DNA from: Fictibacillus halophilus
Lineage (GTDB): Bacteria; Bacillota; Bacilli; Bacillales; Fictibacillaceae
Reading direction: 5' to 3'
Assembly: GCF_016401385.1 (NCBI RefSeq)
Contig: NZ_JAEACF010000005.1
Location: 1 to 61,289 of the forward strand
Length of the DNA stretch: 61,289 nt
Below, in pieces: positions 31,503 to 44,426 of this stretch (within the stretch, counting starts at the first letter, position 1; each line of letters starts with the position of its first letter). The notes beneath the pieces were generated by a model, which searched no databases, was not told the DNA's origin, and was given only the letters and a program-made list of their open reading frames with translations. Both the position numbers and the translations under genes were made by a program.

Positions 31503-33581
31503 ATGGCTAGAGAATTCTCCTTAAAAAATACTCGTAATATCGGTATCATGGCTCACATCGATGCTGGTAAAACAACGACTACTGAACGTGTTCTTTACTA
31601 TACTGGCCGTATCCACAAAATTGGTGAAACTCATGAAGGAGCTTCACAAATGGACTGGATGGAGCAGGAACAAGAGCGTGGAATCACGATTACTTCCGCT
31701 GCTACTACTGCTCAATGGAAAGGTCACCGTGTCAACATCATTGATACACCAGGACACGTAGACTTTACAGTTGAAGTAGAACGTTCATTACGTGTATTAG
31801 ACGGAGCGGTTGCATTACTTGATGCTCAATCAGGTGTTGAACCACAAACAGAAACAGTTTGGCGTCAAGCGACTACTTACGGGGTACCTCGTGTAGTATT
31901 CGTAAACAAAATGGACAAGATCGGTGCGGATTTCTTATATTCCGTAAAAACGATTCATGACCGCCTTGGTGCTAACGCTCACCCGATCCAATTACCGATC
32001 GGTGCGGAAGACCAATTCGAAGCAATCATCGACCTTATCGAAATGAAAGCTGTATTCTACGGAAACGACCTTGGTACTGATATCGAAGTTCGTGATATTC
32101 CGGAAGAGCACATGCCTTTAGCTGAAGAATACCGTGGAAAACTTATCGAAGCGGTTGCTGAGCTAGATGAAGAAATGATGATGAAGTACTTAGAAGGCGA
32201 AGAAATCACGAACGAAGAACTTAAAGCAGGTATCCGTCAAGGAACTTGTAACGTTGAGTTCTATCCAGTAATGTGTGGTTCGGCATTTAAGAACAAAGGT
32301 GTTCAGCTTATGCTAGACGCAGTTCTTGATTACCTTCCATCGCCAATCGATGTACCAGCTATTAAAGGTGTACTTCCTGACTCTGAAGAAGAAGTAACTC
32401 GTGAATCAAGTGACGAAGCTCCATTCTCTGCACTTGCATTTAAAGTTATGACTGACCCTTATGTTGGTAAGTTAACATTCTTCCGTGTGTACTCTGGTAC
32501 ACTAAACTCTGGATCATACGTACAGAACTCTACTAAAGGAAAGCGCGAGCGTGTTGGACGTATCCTTCAAATGCACGCAAACTCCCGTGAAGAGATCTCT
32601 ATCGTATACGCTGGAGATATCGCAGCTGCTGTAGGTCTTAAGGACACTACAACTGGTGATACACTTTGTGATGAAAAGAACCTTGTTATCTTAGAATCCA
32701 TGGTATTCCCAGAGCCAGTTATCTCACTATCTATCGAGCCGAAGTCTAAAGCAGACCAAGACAAGATGGGTATGGCGCTTGCTAAGCTTGCTGAAGAAGA
32801 TCCAACATTCCGTACTGAAACAAACGAAGAAACTGGACAAACGATCATCGCAGGTATGGGTGAGCTTCACCTTGACATCCTAGTTGACCGTATGCGCCGT
32901 GAATTCAAGGTAGAAGCTAACGTGGGTGCTCCTCAGGTTGCTTACCGTGAAACAATTCGCCAAGCTGCTAAAGTTGAAGGTAAATTCGTTCGTCAGTCTG
33001 GTGGTCGTGGACAATACGGTCACGTTTGGATCGAATTCGAGCCAGGTGATGAAGGATCTGGATTCGTATTTGAAAACAAAATCGTTGGTGGGGCAGTTCC
33101 TCGTGAATACATCCCTGCAGTTCAAGCTGGTATCGAAGAATCAATGAAAAACGGAATGCTTGCTGGTTTCCCATTACTTGACCTTAAAGCTCGTATCGTT
33201 GATGGATCATACCATGATGTTGACTCCAACGAAATGGCGTTTAAGATTGCCGGTTCAATGGCTCTTAAGAACGCTAAATCAAAGTGTGACCCTGCAATTC
33301 TAGAGCCGATCATGAAAGTAGAAGTAACGGTTCCTGAAGAGTACATGGGTGATATCATGGGTGACGTAACTTCCCGTCGTGGACGTGTTGAAGGTATGGA
33401 AGCTCGTGGTAACGCACAAATCGTTAAAGCGATGGTTCCACTTGCTGAGATGTTCGGATATGCAACTAGCTTGCGTTCTCGTACACAAGGCCGCGGTACT
33501 TACTCAATGCACTTCGATCACTACGAAGAAGTACCTAAGTCAATCTCTGAAGAAATCATCAAAAAAGCAACTGGAGCTTAA
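31503..33581 (+). CDS. fusA: Elongation factor G
   Basis: EF-G is the GTPase for ribosomal translocation and, with RRF, recycling. G motifs: AHIDAGKTT (17-25), DTPGH (81-85) and NKMD (135-138). Domains II-V follow to a normal total of 692 aa. The ribosome-binding site is AAGGAGAG. The gap to tuf (116 nt) holds a weak 5-bp stem with five T at 33590-33610, so partial termination before tuf is possible. Confidence 0.98.
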   Translation: MAREFSLKNTRNIGIMAHIDAGKTTTTERVLYYTGRIHKIGETHEGASQMDWMEQEQERGITITSAATTAQWKGHRVNIIDTPGHVDFTVEVERSLRVLDGAVALLDAQSGVEPQTETVWRQATTYGVPRVVFVNKMDKIGADFLYSVKTIHDRLGANAHPIQLPIGAEDQFEAIIDLIEMKAVFYGNDLGTDIEVRDIPEEHMPLAEEYRGKLIEAVAELDEEMMMKYLEGEEITNEELKAGIRQGTCNVEFYPVMCGSAFKNKGVQLMLDAVLDYLPSPIDVPAIKGVLPDSEEEVTRESSDEAPFSALAFKVMTDPYVGKLTFFRVYSGTLNSGSYVQNSTKGKRERVGRILQMHANSREEISIVYAGDIAAAVGLKDTTTGDTLCDEKNLVILESMVFPEPVISLSIEPKSKADQDKMGMALAKLAEEDPTFRTETNEETGQTIIAGMGELHLDILVDRMRREFKVEANVGAPQVAYRETIRQAAKVEGKFVRQSGGRGQYGHVWIEFEPGDEGSGFVFENKIVGGAVPREYIPAVQAGIEESMKNGMLAGFPLLDLKARIVDGSYHDVDSNEMAFKIAGSMALKNAKSKCDPAILEPIMKVEVTVPEEYMGDIMGDVTSRRGRVEGMEARGNAQIVKAMVPLAEMFGYATSLRSRTQGRGTYSMHFDHYEEVPKSISEEIIKKATGA

Positions 33582-33697
33582 TCTCTTCGGTTGTAAGAAA
33601 CAACTTTTTCATGTAATCTAAAATGGGCAGTACAAACTGTCTGTTTTAAATAAAAAAATCTACTATATGTAAACATATTTAAGGAGGAATCTTTCTC

Positions 33698-34888
33698 ATG
33701 GGTAAAGAGAAATTTGATCGTTCCAAAACGCATGCTAACATTGGTACTATCGGTCACGTTGACCATGGTAAAACAACTTTAACAGCTGCTATCACTACTG
33801 TTCTTGCTAAGAAAAACGGTAAGGGTGTAGCAATGGCTTATGACCAAATCGACGGTGCTCCAGAAGAGCGCGAGCGTGGAATCACAATCTCAACTGCACA
33901 CGTTGAGTATGAAACTGATTCTCGTCACTATGCACACGTAGACTGCCCAGGACATGCTGACTATGTTAAGAACATGATCACTGGTGCAGCACAAATGGAT
34001 GGTGGGATCCTAGTAGTATCTGCTGCTGACGGCCCAATGCCACAAACTCGTGAGCACATCCTTCTTTCTCGTCAAGTAGGTGTACCTTACCTTGTTGTAT
34101 TCATGAACAAGTGTGACATGGTAGACGACGAAGAACTTCTTGAGCTAGTAGAAATGGAAGTTCGTGACCTTCTTTCTGAGTATGACTTCCCAGGAGATGA
34201 CATTCCTGTAATCAAAGGTTCTGCTCTTAAAGCTCTTGAAGGAGACGCTGATTGGGAAGCTAAAATCTACGAGCTAATGGACGCTGTAGATTCTTATATC
34301 CCAACTCCTCCACGTGACACTGAAAAGCCATTCATGATGCCAGTTGAGGATGTATTCTCAATCACTGGTCGTGGTACAGTTGCTACTGGACGTGTTGAGC
34401 GTGGTGTAGTAAAAGTTGGTGACGTAGTTGAGATCCTTGGTCTTACTGAAGAGCCAAAATCAACAACTGTAACAGGTGTTGAAATGTTCCGTAAGCTTCT
34501 TGACTATGCTGAAGCTGGTGACAACATTGGTGCACTTCTTCGTGGGGTTTCTCGTGAAGATGTTGAGCGTGGACAAGTTCTTGCTAAGCCAGGTACTGTT
34601 AAAGCTCACACTAAGTTCAAATCAGAAGTTTATGTTCTTTCAAAAGAAGAGGGTGGACGTCACACTCCATTCTTCTCTAACTACCGTCCTCAGTTCTACT
34701 TCCGTACAACTGACGTAACTGGTATCATCCAACTTCCTGAAGGCGTAGAAATGGTTATGCCTGGAGATAACGTTGAGATGACTGTAGAACTAATCGCTCC
34801 AATCGCTATCGAAGAAGGAACTAAGTTCTCTATTCGTGAAGGTGGACGTACAGTTGGTGCAGGCGTAGTTGCAACAATCACTGAGTAA
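33698..34888 (+). CDS. tuf: Elongation factor Tu
   Basis: EF-Tu delivers aminoacyl-tRNA to the ribosome. G motifs: GHVDHGKT (19-26), DCPGH (82-86) and NKCD (137-140). The C-terminal barrel domains are complete at 396 aa. The start follows AAGGAGGA. The coding sequence shows the strong codon bias of a very highly expressed gene. A strong terminator closes the str operon. Confidence 0.98.
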   Translation: MGKEKFDRSKTHANIGTIGHVDHGKTTLTAAITTVLAKKNGKGVAMAYDQIDGAPEERERGITISTAHVEYETDSRHYAHVDCPGHADYVKNMITGAAQMDGGILVVSAADGPMPQTREHILLSRQVGVPYLVVFMNKCDMVDDEELLELVEMEVRDLLSEYDFPGDDIPVIKGSALKALEGDADWEAKIYELMDAVDSYIPTPPRDTEKPFMMPVEDVFSITGRGTVATGRVERGVVKVGDVVEILGLTEEPKSTTVTGVEMFRKLLDYAEAGDNIGALLRGVSREDVERGQVLAKPGTVKAHTKFKSEVYVLSKEEGGRHTPFFSNYRPQFYFRTTDVTGIIQLPEGVEMVMPGDNVEMTVELIAPIAIEEGTKFSIREGGRTVGAGVVATITE

Positions 34889-34904
34889 TCTTATTACTCT
34901 TTTA

Positions 34905-34940
34905 TAAAAAAACACTCTCCTTTTGGAGGGTGTTTTTTTA
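34905..34940 (+). terminator. Terminator after tuf
   Basis: taaaaaaacactctcc / ggagggtgttttttta, a 16-bp stem with one G-U pair and a TTTT loop. It is T-rich on both flanks and may work on both strands. Confidence 0.93.
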
Positions 34941-34969
34941 TGTGATTTTCCATACTGAAGTTTTTGAAT

Positions 34970-35020
34970 GAGGTTGATTTCCGTTCCAGGAGTCTCGCAT
35001 CCTCCACTCCAATCAACTGA
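34970..35020 (-). repeat. Truncated palindromic repeat R5
   Basis: Only the outer ends remain: 'aggttgatttccgttccagg' runs straight into 'agtctcgcatcctccactcc' and AATCAACT. Compared with R3, the whole ~85-nt centre is missing. The junction sits at a shared CAGG, as expected for deletion between short direct repeats. Confidence 0.8.
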
Positions 35021-35181
35021 TCAAAGAAGAGTAATAACAAATACCCCAATTGAAACATGCAGTAAGAAAAAAATTGATTTTTAAGTATAAATGAATCGAT
35101 AGTGAAAAAAGCTCTATCCAATTAGCATTGAGCAGCTGATCCTGAGTGTCAGAATGTGCCTGAAATAGCTTGAAACACATC

Positions 35182-35272
35182 CAATCCAAAAATAAAGATG
35201 ATGAATCCAGAAATTTAATAGCTGAATCCAAAAGTTTGGCCCTTGAATCCACGAGTTTTGGTCGTGAATCCA
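35182..35272. repeat. 21-nt period array A3 (GAATCCA)
   Basis: SAATCCA starts at 35182, 35203, 35224, 35245 and 35266: five copies at exactly 21 nt. Read on the minus strand the units (ACTCGTGGATTCA, AATTTCTGGATTCA) resemble those of arrays A2 and A4, so A3 is the same family inverted. Confidence 0.88.
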
Positions 35273-35500
35273 CAAATAGTAAAATATATATACATGCGAT
35301 CACAGTCGGCTAAAAACTGAATAACCATACGCGCGATCAGAAACGCATCAACTGGATCTCCACCACCAATTGCATTTCTTCTATATATATAGAAGAAACA
35401 CATTCAACTGCACAAAAGATTAAAAAGAAAGTTGAAATCCGCAGATAAAGTCTCTATAATAGAAAAAGTGCGATTAGCAATAAATAAATGCAAATAACAC

Positions 35501-35529
35501 TTGCATTGGGCGTTGCTTTTCTCTATAAT
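35501..35529 (+). promoter_or_regulatory. S10 operon promoter
   Basis: TTGCAT (35501-35506), a 17-nt spacer and TATAAT (35524-35529), 141 nt before rpsJ. No other good promoter lies between here and rpsK, so this one probably drives the whole S10-spc block. Confidence 0.85.
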
Positions 35530-35536
35530 AAGTAAT

Positions 35537-35978
<442 letters not shown>

Positions 35979-36027
35979 TTTCACGTTTGCTTATAAATAT
36001 TTTACTTACTAATAGGAGGTGTGACGA

Positions 36028-36666
36028 ATGACCAAAGGAATCTTAGGTAGAAAAATTGGTATGACTCAAGTTTTCGCAGAAAACGGAGATCTAATTCCAG
36101 TTACTGTAGTAGAAGTAACTCCTAACGTTGTTCTTCAAAAGAAATCCGTTGAGAATGATGGCTACGAAGCTATCCAACTTGGATTTGATGATAAAAAAGA
36201 CTCTCGTTCTAACAAGCCACAAGCAGGACATGCGGCTAAAGCTAGCACGAGCCCTAAGCGCTACGTTAAAGAATTCCGTAATGTTGATGTTGCGGGATAC
36301 GAAGTTGGTCAGGAAGTCAAAGCTGACATTTTTGCAGAAGGTGACGCTGTAGACGTTACTGGTACATCTAAAGGAAAAGGATTCCAAGGTGTTATCAAAC
36401 GTCACGGGCAATCACGCGGGCCAATGAGCCACGGTTCCCGTTACCACCGTCGTCCTGGTTCAATGGGTGCAGTTGACCCTAACCGTGTTTTCAAAGGGAA
36501 AGCATTGCCTGGACGTACTGGCGGAGATACAGTAACTGTACAAAACTTAGAAGTTGTAAGAGTTGATGCAGAACGTAATCTTCTACTAATCAAAGGTAAC
36601 GTACCTGGAGCGAAAAAGAGCTACGTTACAATTAACTCTGCTGTTAAAGCAAAGGATGCTAAATAA
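36028..36666 (+). CDS. rplC: 50S ribosomal protein L3
   Basis: L3 starts 50S assembly and reaches towards the peptidyl-transferase centre with its internal loop ([20 protein letters not shown], about 129-148). It is 212 aa, three more than B. subtilis. AGGAGGTGTG precedes the ATG. rplD follows after 17 nt. Confidence 0.98.
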   Translation: MTKGILGRKIGMTQVFAENGDLIPVTVVEVTPNVVLQKKSVENDGYEAIQLGFDDKKDSRSNKPQAGHAAKASTSPKRYVKEFRNVDVAGYEVGQEVKADIFAEGDAVDVTGTSKGKGFQGVIKRHGQSRGPMSHGSRYHRRPGSMGAVDPNRVFKGKALPGRTGGDTVTVQNLEVVRVDAERNLLLIKGNVPGAKKSYVTINSAVKAKDAK

Positions 36667-36683
36667 GGAAGGAGGACAATCTG

Positions 36684-37307
36684 ATGCCAAAAGTAGCATT
36701 ATTTAAACAAGATGGTACTCAAGCTGGCGATATCGAATTAAACGATTCCGTTTTCGGTATTGAACCAAATAAAAGCGTGCTTTTCGACGCTGTTATTATG
36801 CAGCAAGCATCACAGCGCCAAGGAACGCACGATGTAAAGAACCGTTCTGAAGTTGCTGGTGGTGGACGCAAACCTTGGAAACAGAAAGGTACTGGACGTG
36901 CTCGTCAAGGATCTATCCGTTCTCCACAATGGGTTGGCGGTGGAGTGGTTTTCGGACCAACACCAAGAAGCTATTCTTACAAATTACCTAAGAAGGTTCG
37001 TCGCTTAGCTATTAAATCAGCGCTATCTTCTAAGGTTCTAGATAACGACTTGATCGTTTTAGAAGGTCTTGCATTCGAAGCTCCTAAAACAAAGGAAATG
37101 ATGCAAGTTCTTGCAAATCTATCCGCAGATCGTAAAGCATTAGTTGTAACTGCTGATTACAATGACGCTGTTGCATTGTCTGCACGTAACATCCCTGGCG
37201 TAACAGTTGTTACGGCTAACGGCGTTAGTGTTCTTGACGTGTTAAACCACGACAAGCTTCTTATGACTAAAGACGCTGTGGAAAAAGTAGGGGAGGTGCT
37301 CGCATAA
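36684..37307 (+). CDS. rplD: 50S ribosomal protein L4
   Basis: L4 lines the nascent-peptide tunnel constriction with L22. In enterobacteria it also represses the S10 operon; this is not established for bacilli. The tunnel loop ([19 protein letters not shown]) is intact in a 207-aa protein. Its TAA overlaps the rplW ATG (TAATG), so translation is coupled. Confidence 0.98.
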   Translation: MPKVALFKQDGTQAGDIELNDSVFGIEPNKSVLFDAVIMQQASQRQGTHDVKNRSEVAGGGRKPWKQKGTGRARQGSIRSPQWVGGGVVFGPTPRSYSYKLPKKVRRLAIKSALSSKVLDNDLIVLEGLAFEAPKTKEMMQVLANLSADRKALVVTADYNDAVALSARNIPGVTVVTANGVSVLDVLNHDKLLMTKDAVEKVGEVLA

Positions 37308-37594
37308 TGGAAGCTCGTGATGTGATTAAGCGCCCCGTTATTACAGAGCGTTCTACTGAAATAATGGCTGACAAAAAATACACGTTCGAAGTAAACCCTC
37401 GTGCTACTAAGACTCAAATCAAAGGCGCACTAGAAGAAATCTTTGGCGTGAAAATTCAATCTGTTAACACTGCTAACTACAAAGGTAAGTTTAAGCGTGT
37501 AGGCCGTCATACTGGTTACACTTCTAAACGTAAAAAAGCTGTAGTTACATTAACTCCAGAAAGCAAAGAACTCGACTTTTTTGAAGGAGTTTAA
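37307..37594 (+). CDS. rplW: 50S ribosomal protein L23
   Basis: L23 lies at the tunnel exit and is the docking site for trigger factor and SRP. It is 95 aa, beginning [26 protein letters not shown] lies inside rplD. Restart at the overlapping stop/start keeps L4 and L23 in step. Confidence 0.98.
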   Translation: MEARDVIKRPVITERSTEIMADKKYTFEVNPRATKTQIKGALEEIFGVKIQSVNTANYKGKFKRVGRHTGYTSKRKKAVVTLTPESKELDFFEGV

Positions 37595-37622
37595 AAAGAA
37601 CTCGTAAAGGAGGGAAATTACA

Positions 37623-38453
37623 ATGGGTATCAAAAAGTTTAAACCGACAACTAACGGTCGTCGTAACATGTCTCAGCTTGACTTTGCTGAAATTACAACT
37701 GACCAACCAGAAAAATCCTTGCTTGCTCCTCTTAGCAAAAAAGCTGGGCGTAACAACCAAGGTAAACTAACTGTTCGTCACCAAGGTGGAGGACACAAGC
37801 GTAAGTATCGTATTATCGATTTCAAACGTAACAAAGACGGAATACCAGGTCGCGTTGCTACAATCGAGTACGATCCGAACCGTACAGCTAACATCGCGCT
37901 AATCCACTATGCAGATGGTGAGAAGCGTTATATCCTAGCTCCAAAAGGAATTAAAGTAGGGCAAGAAATCATGTCCGGTACTGAAGCTGATATTAAAGTA
38001 GGTAACTCACTTCCATTAGCTAACATTCCTGTAGGTTCTACAATTCACAACATCGAACTTAAGCCTGGTAAAGGTGGACAATTGGCTCGTTCAGCTGGTG
38101 CTGAAGCTCAACTTCTTGGTAAAGAAGAAAAGTATGCGCTAGTTCGTCTAGGTTCTGGTGAAGTTCGTATGATCCTTCTTACTTGCCGTGCAACAATCGG
38201 TCAAGTTGGAAACTTAGAGCATGAACTTGTAAACGTTGGTAAAGCAGGTCGTTCTCGTTGGAAGGGTATCCGCCCAACAGTTCGTGGTTCTGTAATGAAC
38301 CCTAACGATCACCCACACGGTGGTGGTGAAGGACGCGCTCCAATCGGACGTAAATCACCAATGTCTCCATGGGGTAAACCAACTCTTGGATATAAAACTC
38401 GTAAGAAAAATAGCCAAACTGACAAGTACATTGTACGTCGTCGCAAAAAATAA
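37623..38453 (+). CDS. rplB: 50S ribosomal protein L2
   Basis: L2 is needed for subunit association and peptidyl-transferase function. The conserved C-terminal loop [19 protein letters not shown], with its key histidine, is present in the 276-aa protein. The ribosome-binding site is AAAGGAGGG. A U-less hairpin follows before rpsS. Confidence 0.98.
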   Translation: MGIKKFKPTTNGRRNMSQLDFAEITTDQPEKSLLAPLSKKAGRNNQGKLTVRHQGGGHKRKYRIIDFKRNKDGIPGRVATIEYDPNRTANIALIHYADGEKRYILAPKGIKVGQEIMSGTEADIKVGNSLPLANIPVGSTIHNIELKPGKGGQLARSAGAEAQLLGKEEKYALVRLGSGEVRMILLTCRATIGQVGNLEHELVNVGKAGRSRWKGIRPTVRGSVMNPNDHPHGGGEGRAPIGRKSPMSPWGKPTLGYKTRKKNSQTDKYIVRRRKK

Positions 38454-38463
38454 TGTGATTGTA

Positions 38464-38485
38464 CTACGGTTCAATCGAGCCGTAG
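38464..38485 (+). promoter_or_regulatory. Intercistronic hairpin rplB-rpsS
   Basis: ctacggttc / gagccgtag is a 9-bp stem (one G-U pair) with loop AATC and no T-run. It sits in the widest gap between rplW and rpsQ (57 nt). It may be a stability or processing element. Confidence 0.5.
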
Positions 38486-38510
38486 CGCAAACACAAAGGG
38501 AGGTTCTCAA

Positions 38511-38789
38511 ATGGGTCGCAGTTTGAAAAAAGGGCCTTTTGTAGATGACCACTTGATGAAAAAGGTCGAGGCACTTAATGAATCTAACGACAAGAAAGTA
38601 GTTAAAACTTGGTCTCGTCGTTCTACGATTTTCCCTGACTTCATCGGTCACACAATCGCTGTTTATGATGGTCGTAAGCACGTGCCGGTTTATTGTACAG
38701 AAGATATGGTCGGTCACAAGTTAGGTGAGTTTGCACCTACTCGTACTTACAAAGGCCATGCAGCTGATGATAAGAAAACAAGACGTTAA
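38511..38789 (+). CDS. rpsS: 30S ribosomal protein S19
   Basis: S19 is a head protein near the A-site finger, forming a complex with S13. It is 92 aa with the standard [20 protein letters not shown] start and [21 protein letters not shown] core. GGGAGG precedes the ATG. rplV follows after 19 nt. Confidence 0.98.
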   Translation: MGRSLKKGPFVDDHLMKKVEALNESNDKKVVKTWSRRSTIFPDFIGHTIAVYDGRKHVPVYCTEDMVGHKLGEFAPTRTYKGHAADDKKTRR

Positions 38790-38808
38790 TTGAGGGGAGG
38801 TACACAAA

Positions 38809-39150
38809 ATGGAAGCAAAAGCAATTGCTAAACAAGTGCGTATTGCTCCTCGTAAAGCTCGCATCGTAATCGACTTGATTCGAGGCAAGCAAGTAGGTGA
38901 GGCACTTGCGATTCTACGTTTGACGCCTAAAGCAGCTTCTCCTGTAATTGAAAAGGTGCTTAAGTCTGCTATCGCAAACGCAGAACACAACTATGAAATG
39001 GAACCGAACAACTTGGTGATTAAGCAAGCGTTCGTTGATGAAGGTATTACTCTTAAGCGTTTCCGTCCTCGTGCGATGGGTCGCGCAAGCCGTATCAACA
39101 AACGTACTAGCCACATCACAATCGTTGTTTCTGAAAAGAAGGAGGGTTAA
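38809..39150 (+). CDS. rplV: 50S ribosomal protein L22
   Basis: L22 spans all 23S domains and its beta-hairpin (about residues 80-100, [18 protein letters not shown]) lines the exit tunnel; macrolide-resistance changes map there in other species. The loop is intact. It is 113 aa, with GAGGGGAGG as ribosome-binding site. It ends 3 nt before the rpsC start. Confidence 0.98.
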   Translation: MEAKAIAKQVRIAPRKARIVIDLIRGKQVGEALAILRLTPKAASPVIEKVLKSAIANAEHNYEMEPNNLVIKQAFVDEGITLKRFRPRAMGRASRINKRTSHITIVVSEKKEG

Positions 39151-39153
39151 GAC

Positions 39154-40443
<1,290 letters not shown>

Positions 40444-40465
40444 ATCTTGAGAGGAGGTTCGCACA

Positions 40466-40729
40466 ATGAGTGAACGTAACCAGCGCAAGGTGTACACTGG
40501 TCGTGTTGTTTCTGACAAGATGGACAAAACGATTACAGTGCTTGTAGAAACTTACAAGACTCACACTTTATATAACAAGCGCGTTAAATACTCTAAAAAG
40601 TTAAAAGCGCATGATGAAAACAACACTGCTAAAATTGGCGATATCGTAAAGGTTATGGAAACGCGTCCGCTTTCTAAAGACAAGCGATTCCGTCTAGTTG
40701 AAGTAGTACAAGAAGCAGTAATTATTTAA
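40466..40729 (+). CDS. rpsQ: 30S ribosomal protein S17
   Basis: S17 is an OB-fold primary 16S-binding protein. It is 87 aa with the family signature [18 protein letters not shown] and the [11 protein letters not shown] segment. GAGAGGAGG precedes the ATG. It begins the L14-L24-L5 part of the block. Confidence 0.98.
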   Translation: MSERNQRKVYTGRVVSDKMDKTITVLVETYKTHTLYNKRVKYSKKLKAHDENNTAKIGDIVKVMETRPLSKDKRFRLVEVVQEAVII

Positions 40730-40774
40730 TAAATTGTTCGGATTATACTCATATCCGAAAGGAGGTCCATTCGC

Positions 40775-41143
40775 ATGATTCAACAAGAATCCCGTTTAAG
40801 AGTAGCTGATAACTCCGGTGCGAAAGAGTTACTTTGCATTAAAGTTCTTGGTGGTTCTGGTCGTAAGTACGCTAACGTTGGTGACATTATCGTTTGTTCG
40901 GTTAAGTCCGCAACACCAGGTGGCGTTGTTAAGAAAGGTGACGTTGTTAAAGCGGTAGTGGTACGTTCTAAGCGTGGTATGCGCCGTAACGACGGATCTT
41001 ACATCCGCTTTGATGAGAACGCGGCTGTAATCGTTAAGGATGATAAAGGTCCTCGAGGAACTCGTATCTTCGGACCAGTAGCACGTGAACTTCGTGACAA
41101 GCAATTTATGAAAATCGTATCTCTTGCTCCAGAAGTTCTTTAA
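40775..41143 (+). CDS. rplN: 50S ribosomal protein L14
   Basis: L14 forms an inter-subunit bridge and is the docking site for RsfS. It is 122 aa, with the conserved [20 protein letters not shown] start and the [14 protein letters not shown] motif near the end. AAAGGAGGT precedes it. In enterobacteria the equivalent gene begins the spc operon; no separate promoter is obvious here. Confidence 0.98.
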   Translation: MIQQESRLRVADNSGAKELLCIKVLGGSGRKYANVGDIIVCSVKSATPGGVVKKGDVVKAVVVRSKRGMRRNDGSYIRFDENAAVIVKDDKGPRGTRIFGPVARELRDKQFMKIVSLAPEVL

Positions 41144-41194
41144 TATATTTACTAGCAAGGCGTTTATTGTCTTGTAAGGAGGTGCAACATCACA

Positions 41195-41512
41195 ATGCCA
41201 TTGCATGTGAAAAAAGGCGATAAAGTACAAGTTATTTCCGGCAAGGATAAAGGTAAACAAGGTGTTATCCTTGAAGCTTATCCGAAGCTAAACAGAGTGC
41301 TTGTTGAAGGCGTGAACGTTGTTAAGAAACACGCAAAACCTTCTCAAGCTAATCCACAAGGTGGAATCCTTAGCCAAGAAGCACCAATTCATGCTTCTAA
41401 CGTAATGCCTCTTGACCCTAAAACTGGTGCTCCTACTCGTGTAGGCTACAATGTAGTTGATGGGAAAAAAGTTCGTGTGGCCAAAAAATCTGGTGAAACC
41501 CTAGATAAATAA
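41195..41512 (+). CDS. rplX: 50S ribosomal protein L24
   Basis: An assembly-initiator protein with an N-terminal KOW motif ([18 protein letters not shown]). It is 105 aa. AAGGAGGTG lies about 10 nt before the ATG. rplE follows after 26 nt. Confidence 0.97.
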   Translation: MPLHVKKGDKVQVISGKDKGKQGVILEAYPKLNRVLVEGVNVVKKHAKPSQANPQGGILSQEAPIHASNVMPLDPKTGAPTRVGYNVVDGKKVRVAKKSGETLDK

Positions 41513-41538
41513 GTCTCAGAGTGAAAGGAGGACACATA

Positions 41539-42078
41539 ATGAACCGTCTACAAGAGCGATATAAAGCAGAGATCTTACCATCTCTAATGGAAAAGTTTAA
41601 TTACACTTCAGTAATGCAAGCACCAAAGATCGAAAAAATCGTTATCAACATGGGTGTTGGTGAAGCAGTATCCAACTCTAAAGTGTTAGATACAGCAGTA
41701 GAGGAACTTACAGCAATCGCTGGTCAAAAGCCTGTGATCACGCGTGCTAAGAAATCTATCGCTGGATTCAAACTTCGTGAAGGTATGCCGATCGGATCAA
41801 AAGTTACACTTCGCGGAGAGCGCATGTATGACTTCCTTGATAAGTTAATCAGCGTTTCCCTTCCACGTGTACGTGACTTCCGCGGGGTTTCCAAGAAGTC
41901 TTTCGACGGCCGCGGTAACTACACGCTTGGAGTTAAAGAGCAATTGATCTTCCCAGAGATCGACTATGATAAAGTAAACAAAGTTCGCGGAATGGACATC
42001 GTTATCGTAACGACTGCGAACACTGACGAAGAAGCACGTGAGCTTCTTACACAAGTCGGAATGCCATTCCAAAAATAA
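41539..42078 (+). CDS. rplE: 50S ribosomal protein L5
   Basis: L5 binds 5S rRNA in the central protuberance and contacts P-site tRNA. The 179 aa from the ATG at 41539 match the B. subtilis length. The open frame could extend to 41521, but AAAGGAGGA lies between. Conserved blocks include [14 protein letters not shown] and [18 protein letters not shown]. Confidence 0.97.
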   Translation: MNRLQERYKAEILPSLMEKFNYTSVMQAPKIEKIVINMGVGEAVSNSKVLDTAVEELTAIAGQKPVITRAKKSIAGFKLREGMPIGSKVTLRGERMYDFLDKLISVSLPRVRDFRGVSKKSFDGRGNYTLGVKEQLIFPEIDYDKVNKVRGMDIVIVTTANTDEEARELLTQVGMPFQK

Positions 42079-42288
<210 letters not shown>

Positions 42289-42320
42289 TACCCTGAAAAA
42301 AGGGAAGGAGGTAACTAGTA

Positions 42321-42719
42321 ATGGTTATGACAGATCCAATTGCAGATATGCTTACTCGTATCCGCAACGCAAACACTGTTCGTCACGATAAATTGGAGCT
42401 TCCTGCTTCTAATATGAAAAAAGAAATCGCAGAAATCCTAAAGCGTGAAGGTTTTGTTCGCGATGTGGAATATGTAGAGGATAGCAAACAAGGAATGATT
42501 CGTATCTTCCTTAAGTACGGTTCTAACAATGAGCGTGTAATCTCAGGTCTTAAGCGTATCTCTAAGCCTGGTCTACGTGTTTATGCAAAATCAACTGATC
42601 TTCCACGTGTACTTGGAGGACTTGGTATTGCGATCGTATCTACTTCTAAAGGCATTATGACTGATAAAGAAGCTCGCCAATCACAAATGGGTGGCGAAGT
42701 ACTAGCGTACGTTTGGTAA
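42321..42719 (+). CDS. rpsH: 30S ribosomal protein S8
   Basis: A central 16S-binding protein, and in enterobacteria the repressor of the spc operon. The 132 aa from the first ATG ([17 protein letters not shown]) equal the B. subtilis form. AAGGAGGT precedes it. The C-terminal [20 protein letters not shown] motif is conserved. Confidence 0.98.
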   Translation: MVMTDPIADMLTRIRNANTVRHDKLELPASNMKKEIAEILKREGFVRDVEYVEDSKQGMIRIFLKYGSNNERVISGLKRISKPGLRVYAKSTDLPRVLGGLGIAIVSTSKGIMTDKEARQSQMGGEVLAYVW

Positions 42720-42743
42720 TAAATAGCGAATGGAGGTGTCAAC

Positions 42744-43283
42744 ATGTCTCGCGTAGGTAACAAACCGATTGAAGTTCCAGGTGGCGTTACGATCGATGTT
42801 GCAACTGACAACACGGTTTCTGTAAAAGGCCCTAAAGGTGAACTTTCTCGCAAATTCAATGCTGACATTAAGATTAATGTTCAAGATAACGAAATTACTG
42901 TGGAACGCCCGAGCGACCACAAAGAGCACCGTGCATTGCATGGTACAACTCGTAGCGTACTAAACAACATGGTTATCGGTGTAACTAACGGTTATGAAAG
43001 AGCTCTAGAAATTATCGGGGTTGGATATCGTGCTTCCAAAGCTGGTAACAAGCTTGTACTTAACGTAGGTTACTCTCATCCTGTTGAAATCGTTCCTGAG
43101 CAAGGAATCGACATCGAAGTACCTTCTAACACGAAGGTAATCGTTAAGGGTATTGACAAGCAACGTGTTGGTGAAGTTGCTGCAAACATCCGTTCAGTTC
43201 GTTCACCTGAGCCTTACAAAGGTAAAGGTATTCGTTACGAAGGTGAATTCGTTCGCCGTAAAGAAGGTAAGACTGGTAAATAA
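42744..43283 (+). CDS. rplF: 50S ribosomal protein L6
   Basis: L6 supports factor binding near the sarcin-ricin loop. It is 179 aa: two repeated domains ending in the signature [22 protein letters not shown] precedes the ATG. Confidence 0.98.
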   Translation: MSRVGNKPIEVPGGVTIDVATDNTVSVKGPKGELSRKFNADIKINVQDNEITVERPSDHKEHRALHGTTRSVLNNMVIGVTNGYERALEIIGVGYRASKAGNKLVLNVGYSHPVEIVPEQGIDIEVPSNTKVIVKGIDKQRVGEVAANIRSVRSPEPYKGKGIRYEGEFVRRKEGKTGK

Positions 43284-43314
43284 AGCCGTTAGGTAGCGGA
43301 AAGGAGTGCAAAGG

Positions 43315-43677
43315 ATGATCACGAAAGCAGATAAGAATGTCGCTCGTAAGAAAAGACATGCTCGTGTTCGCCGCGTTGTAAGCGGAACAGCACAACGTCC
43401 TCGTTTGAACGTATTCCGTTCTACAAAGCACATCTATGCTCAATTGATCGATGATCAAGCAGGTGTAACAATTGTATCTGCATCTTCCCTTGATAAAGGT
43501 GTAAGTGTAGAAAACGGTGGAAACGTAGATGCTGCTAAAGCGATTGGTCAAGAAATCGCTAAGCGCGCAGTTGAAAAAGGAATCAAATCGGTAGTATTTG
43601 ACCGAGGCGGATATTTATATCACGGACGTATTAAAGCATTAGCAGACGCAGCTCGTGAAGCTGGGTTAGAATTTTAA
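43315..43677 (+). CDS. rplR: 50S ribosomal protein L18
   Basis: L18 binds 5S rRNA with L5. The 120 aa from the ATG at 43315 ([19 protein letters not shown]) match the B. subtilis length. A GTG at 43306 in the same frame overlaps the AAAGGAGTG site and is rejected. The C-terminus [20 protein letters not shown] is conserved. Confidence 0.97.
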   Translation: MITKADKNVARKKRHARVRRVVSGTAQRPRLNVFRSTKHIYAQLIDDQAGVTIVSASSLDKGVSVENGGNVDAAKAIGQEIAKRAVEKGIKSVVFDRGGYLYHGRIKALADAAREAGLEF

Positions 43678-43694
43678 TCGAAGGAGGGAACCTG

Positions 43695-44192
43695 ATGCGT
43701 ATCGACCCTAACAAACTTGAACTTGAAGAACGCGTCGTTACCGTTAACCGTGTAGCTAAGGTAGTAAAAGGTGGACGTCGTTTCCGCTTTGCTGCAGTAG
43801 TTGTAGTTGGTGACAAAAACGGTCACGTTGGATTCGGTACTGGTAAAGCCCAAGAGGTACCAGAAGCGATCCGTAAGGCGATTGAAGATGCTAAGAAGAA
43901 CTTAGTAACTGTACCGATCGTAAAAACAACAATTCCTCACCAAGTAATTGGACGCTTTGGAGCAGGTAACGTACTTCTTAAGCCTGCATCTGAAGGTACT
44001 GGGGTAATTGCTGGTGGACCTGTACGTGCAGTATTGGAACTTGCTGGTGTAGGTGACATCCTTTCTAAGTCACTTGGATCTAACAACCCAATCAACATGG
44101 TTCGTGCAACTATCGAAGGTTTGAAAAATTTAAAGCGTGCTGAAGACGTTGCGAAACTTCGCGGTAAATCAGTACAAGAGCTTTTAGGTTAA
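43695..44192 (+). CDS. rpsE: 30S ribosomal protein S5
   Basis: S5 shapes the mRNA entry channel and decoding accuracy. It is 165 aa: a double-strand RNA-binding-like N-terminal domain ([20 protein letters not shown]) and the C-terminal S5 domain. The spectinomycin-linked loop (VVKGGRR) is wild type. AAGGAGGG precedes the ATG. Confidence 0.98.
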   Translation: MRIDPNKLELEERVVTVNRVAKVVKGGRRFRFAAVVVVGDKNGHVGFGTGKAQEVPEAIRKAIEDAKKNLVTVPIVKTTIPHQVIGRFGAGNVLLKPASEGTGVIAGGPVRAVLELAGVGDILSKSLGSNNPINMVRATIEGLKNLKRAEDVAKLRGKSVQELLG

Positions 44193-44206
44193 GGAGGGAA
44201 CTTTAG

Positions 44207-44395
44207 ATGGCTAAGAAATTAGAAATCACCCTCACTCGTAGTGTTATCGGCCGTCCTGAAAACCAACGTATCGTTGTTAAGACACTTGGTTTGCGCAAAA
44301 TGCACCAGACGGTTGTACACGAAGATAACGCGGCTATCCGCGGTATGGTTAACAAGGTGTCTCACCTTTTAACAGTGAAAGAATTAGAAGCTTAA
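44207..44395 (+). CDS. rpmD: 50S ribosomal protein L30
   Basis: A 62-aa protein of the 50S subunit, with the [13 protein letters not shown] start and the [14 protein letters not shown] motif. AAGGAGGG lies in the gap after rpsE (14 nt). It is slightly longer than the B. subtilis protein (59 aa) through its C-terminus. Confidence 0.97.
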   Translation: MAKKLEITLTRSVIGRPENQRIVVKTLGLRKMHQTVVHEDNAAIRGMVNKVSHLLTVKELEA

Positions 44396-44426
44396 TAAGA
44401 TAAATAAATCATGAGGAGGTGCTCAG

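Larger units (their letters stand above)
34941..35500. other. tuf-rpsJ spacer
   Basis: About 560 nt without a credible gene. In order: truncated palindromic repeat R5, an A-rich stretch, array A3 (35182-35272), and A/T-rich DNA with two TATATA tracts. Minus-strand frames here (34894-35403) translate repeat sequence and lack ribosome-binding sites. Confidence 0.65.

Noticed and set aside
43144..43551. 135-codon minus-strand ORF across rplF-rplR
   Set aside because: It is antisense to two ribosomal protein genes, lacks a ribosome-binding site, and its translation shows no recognisable domain.
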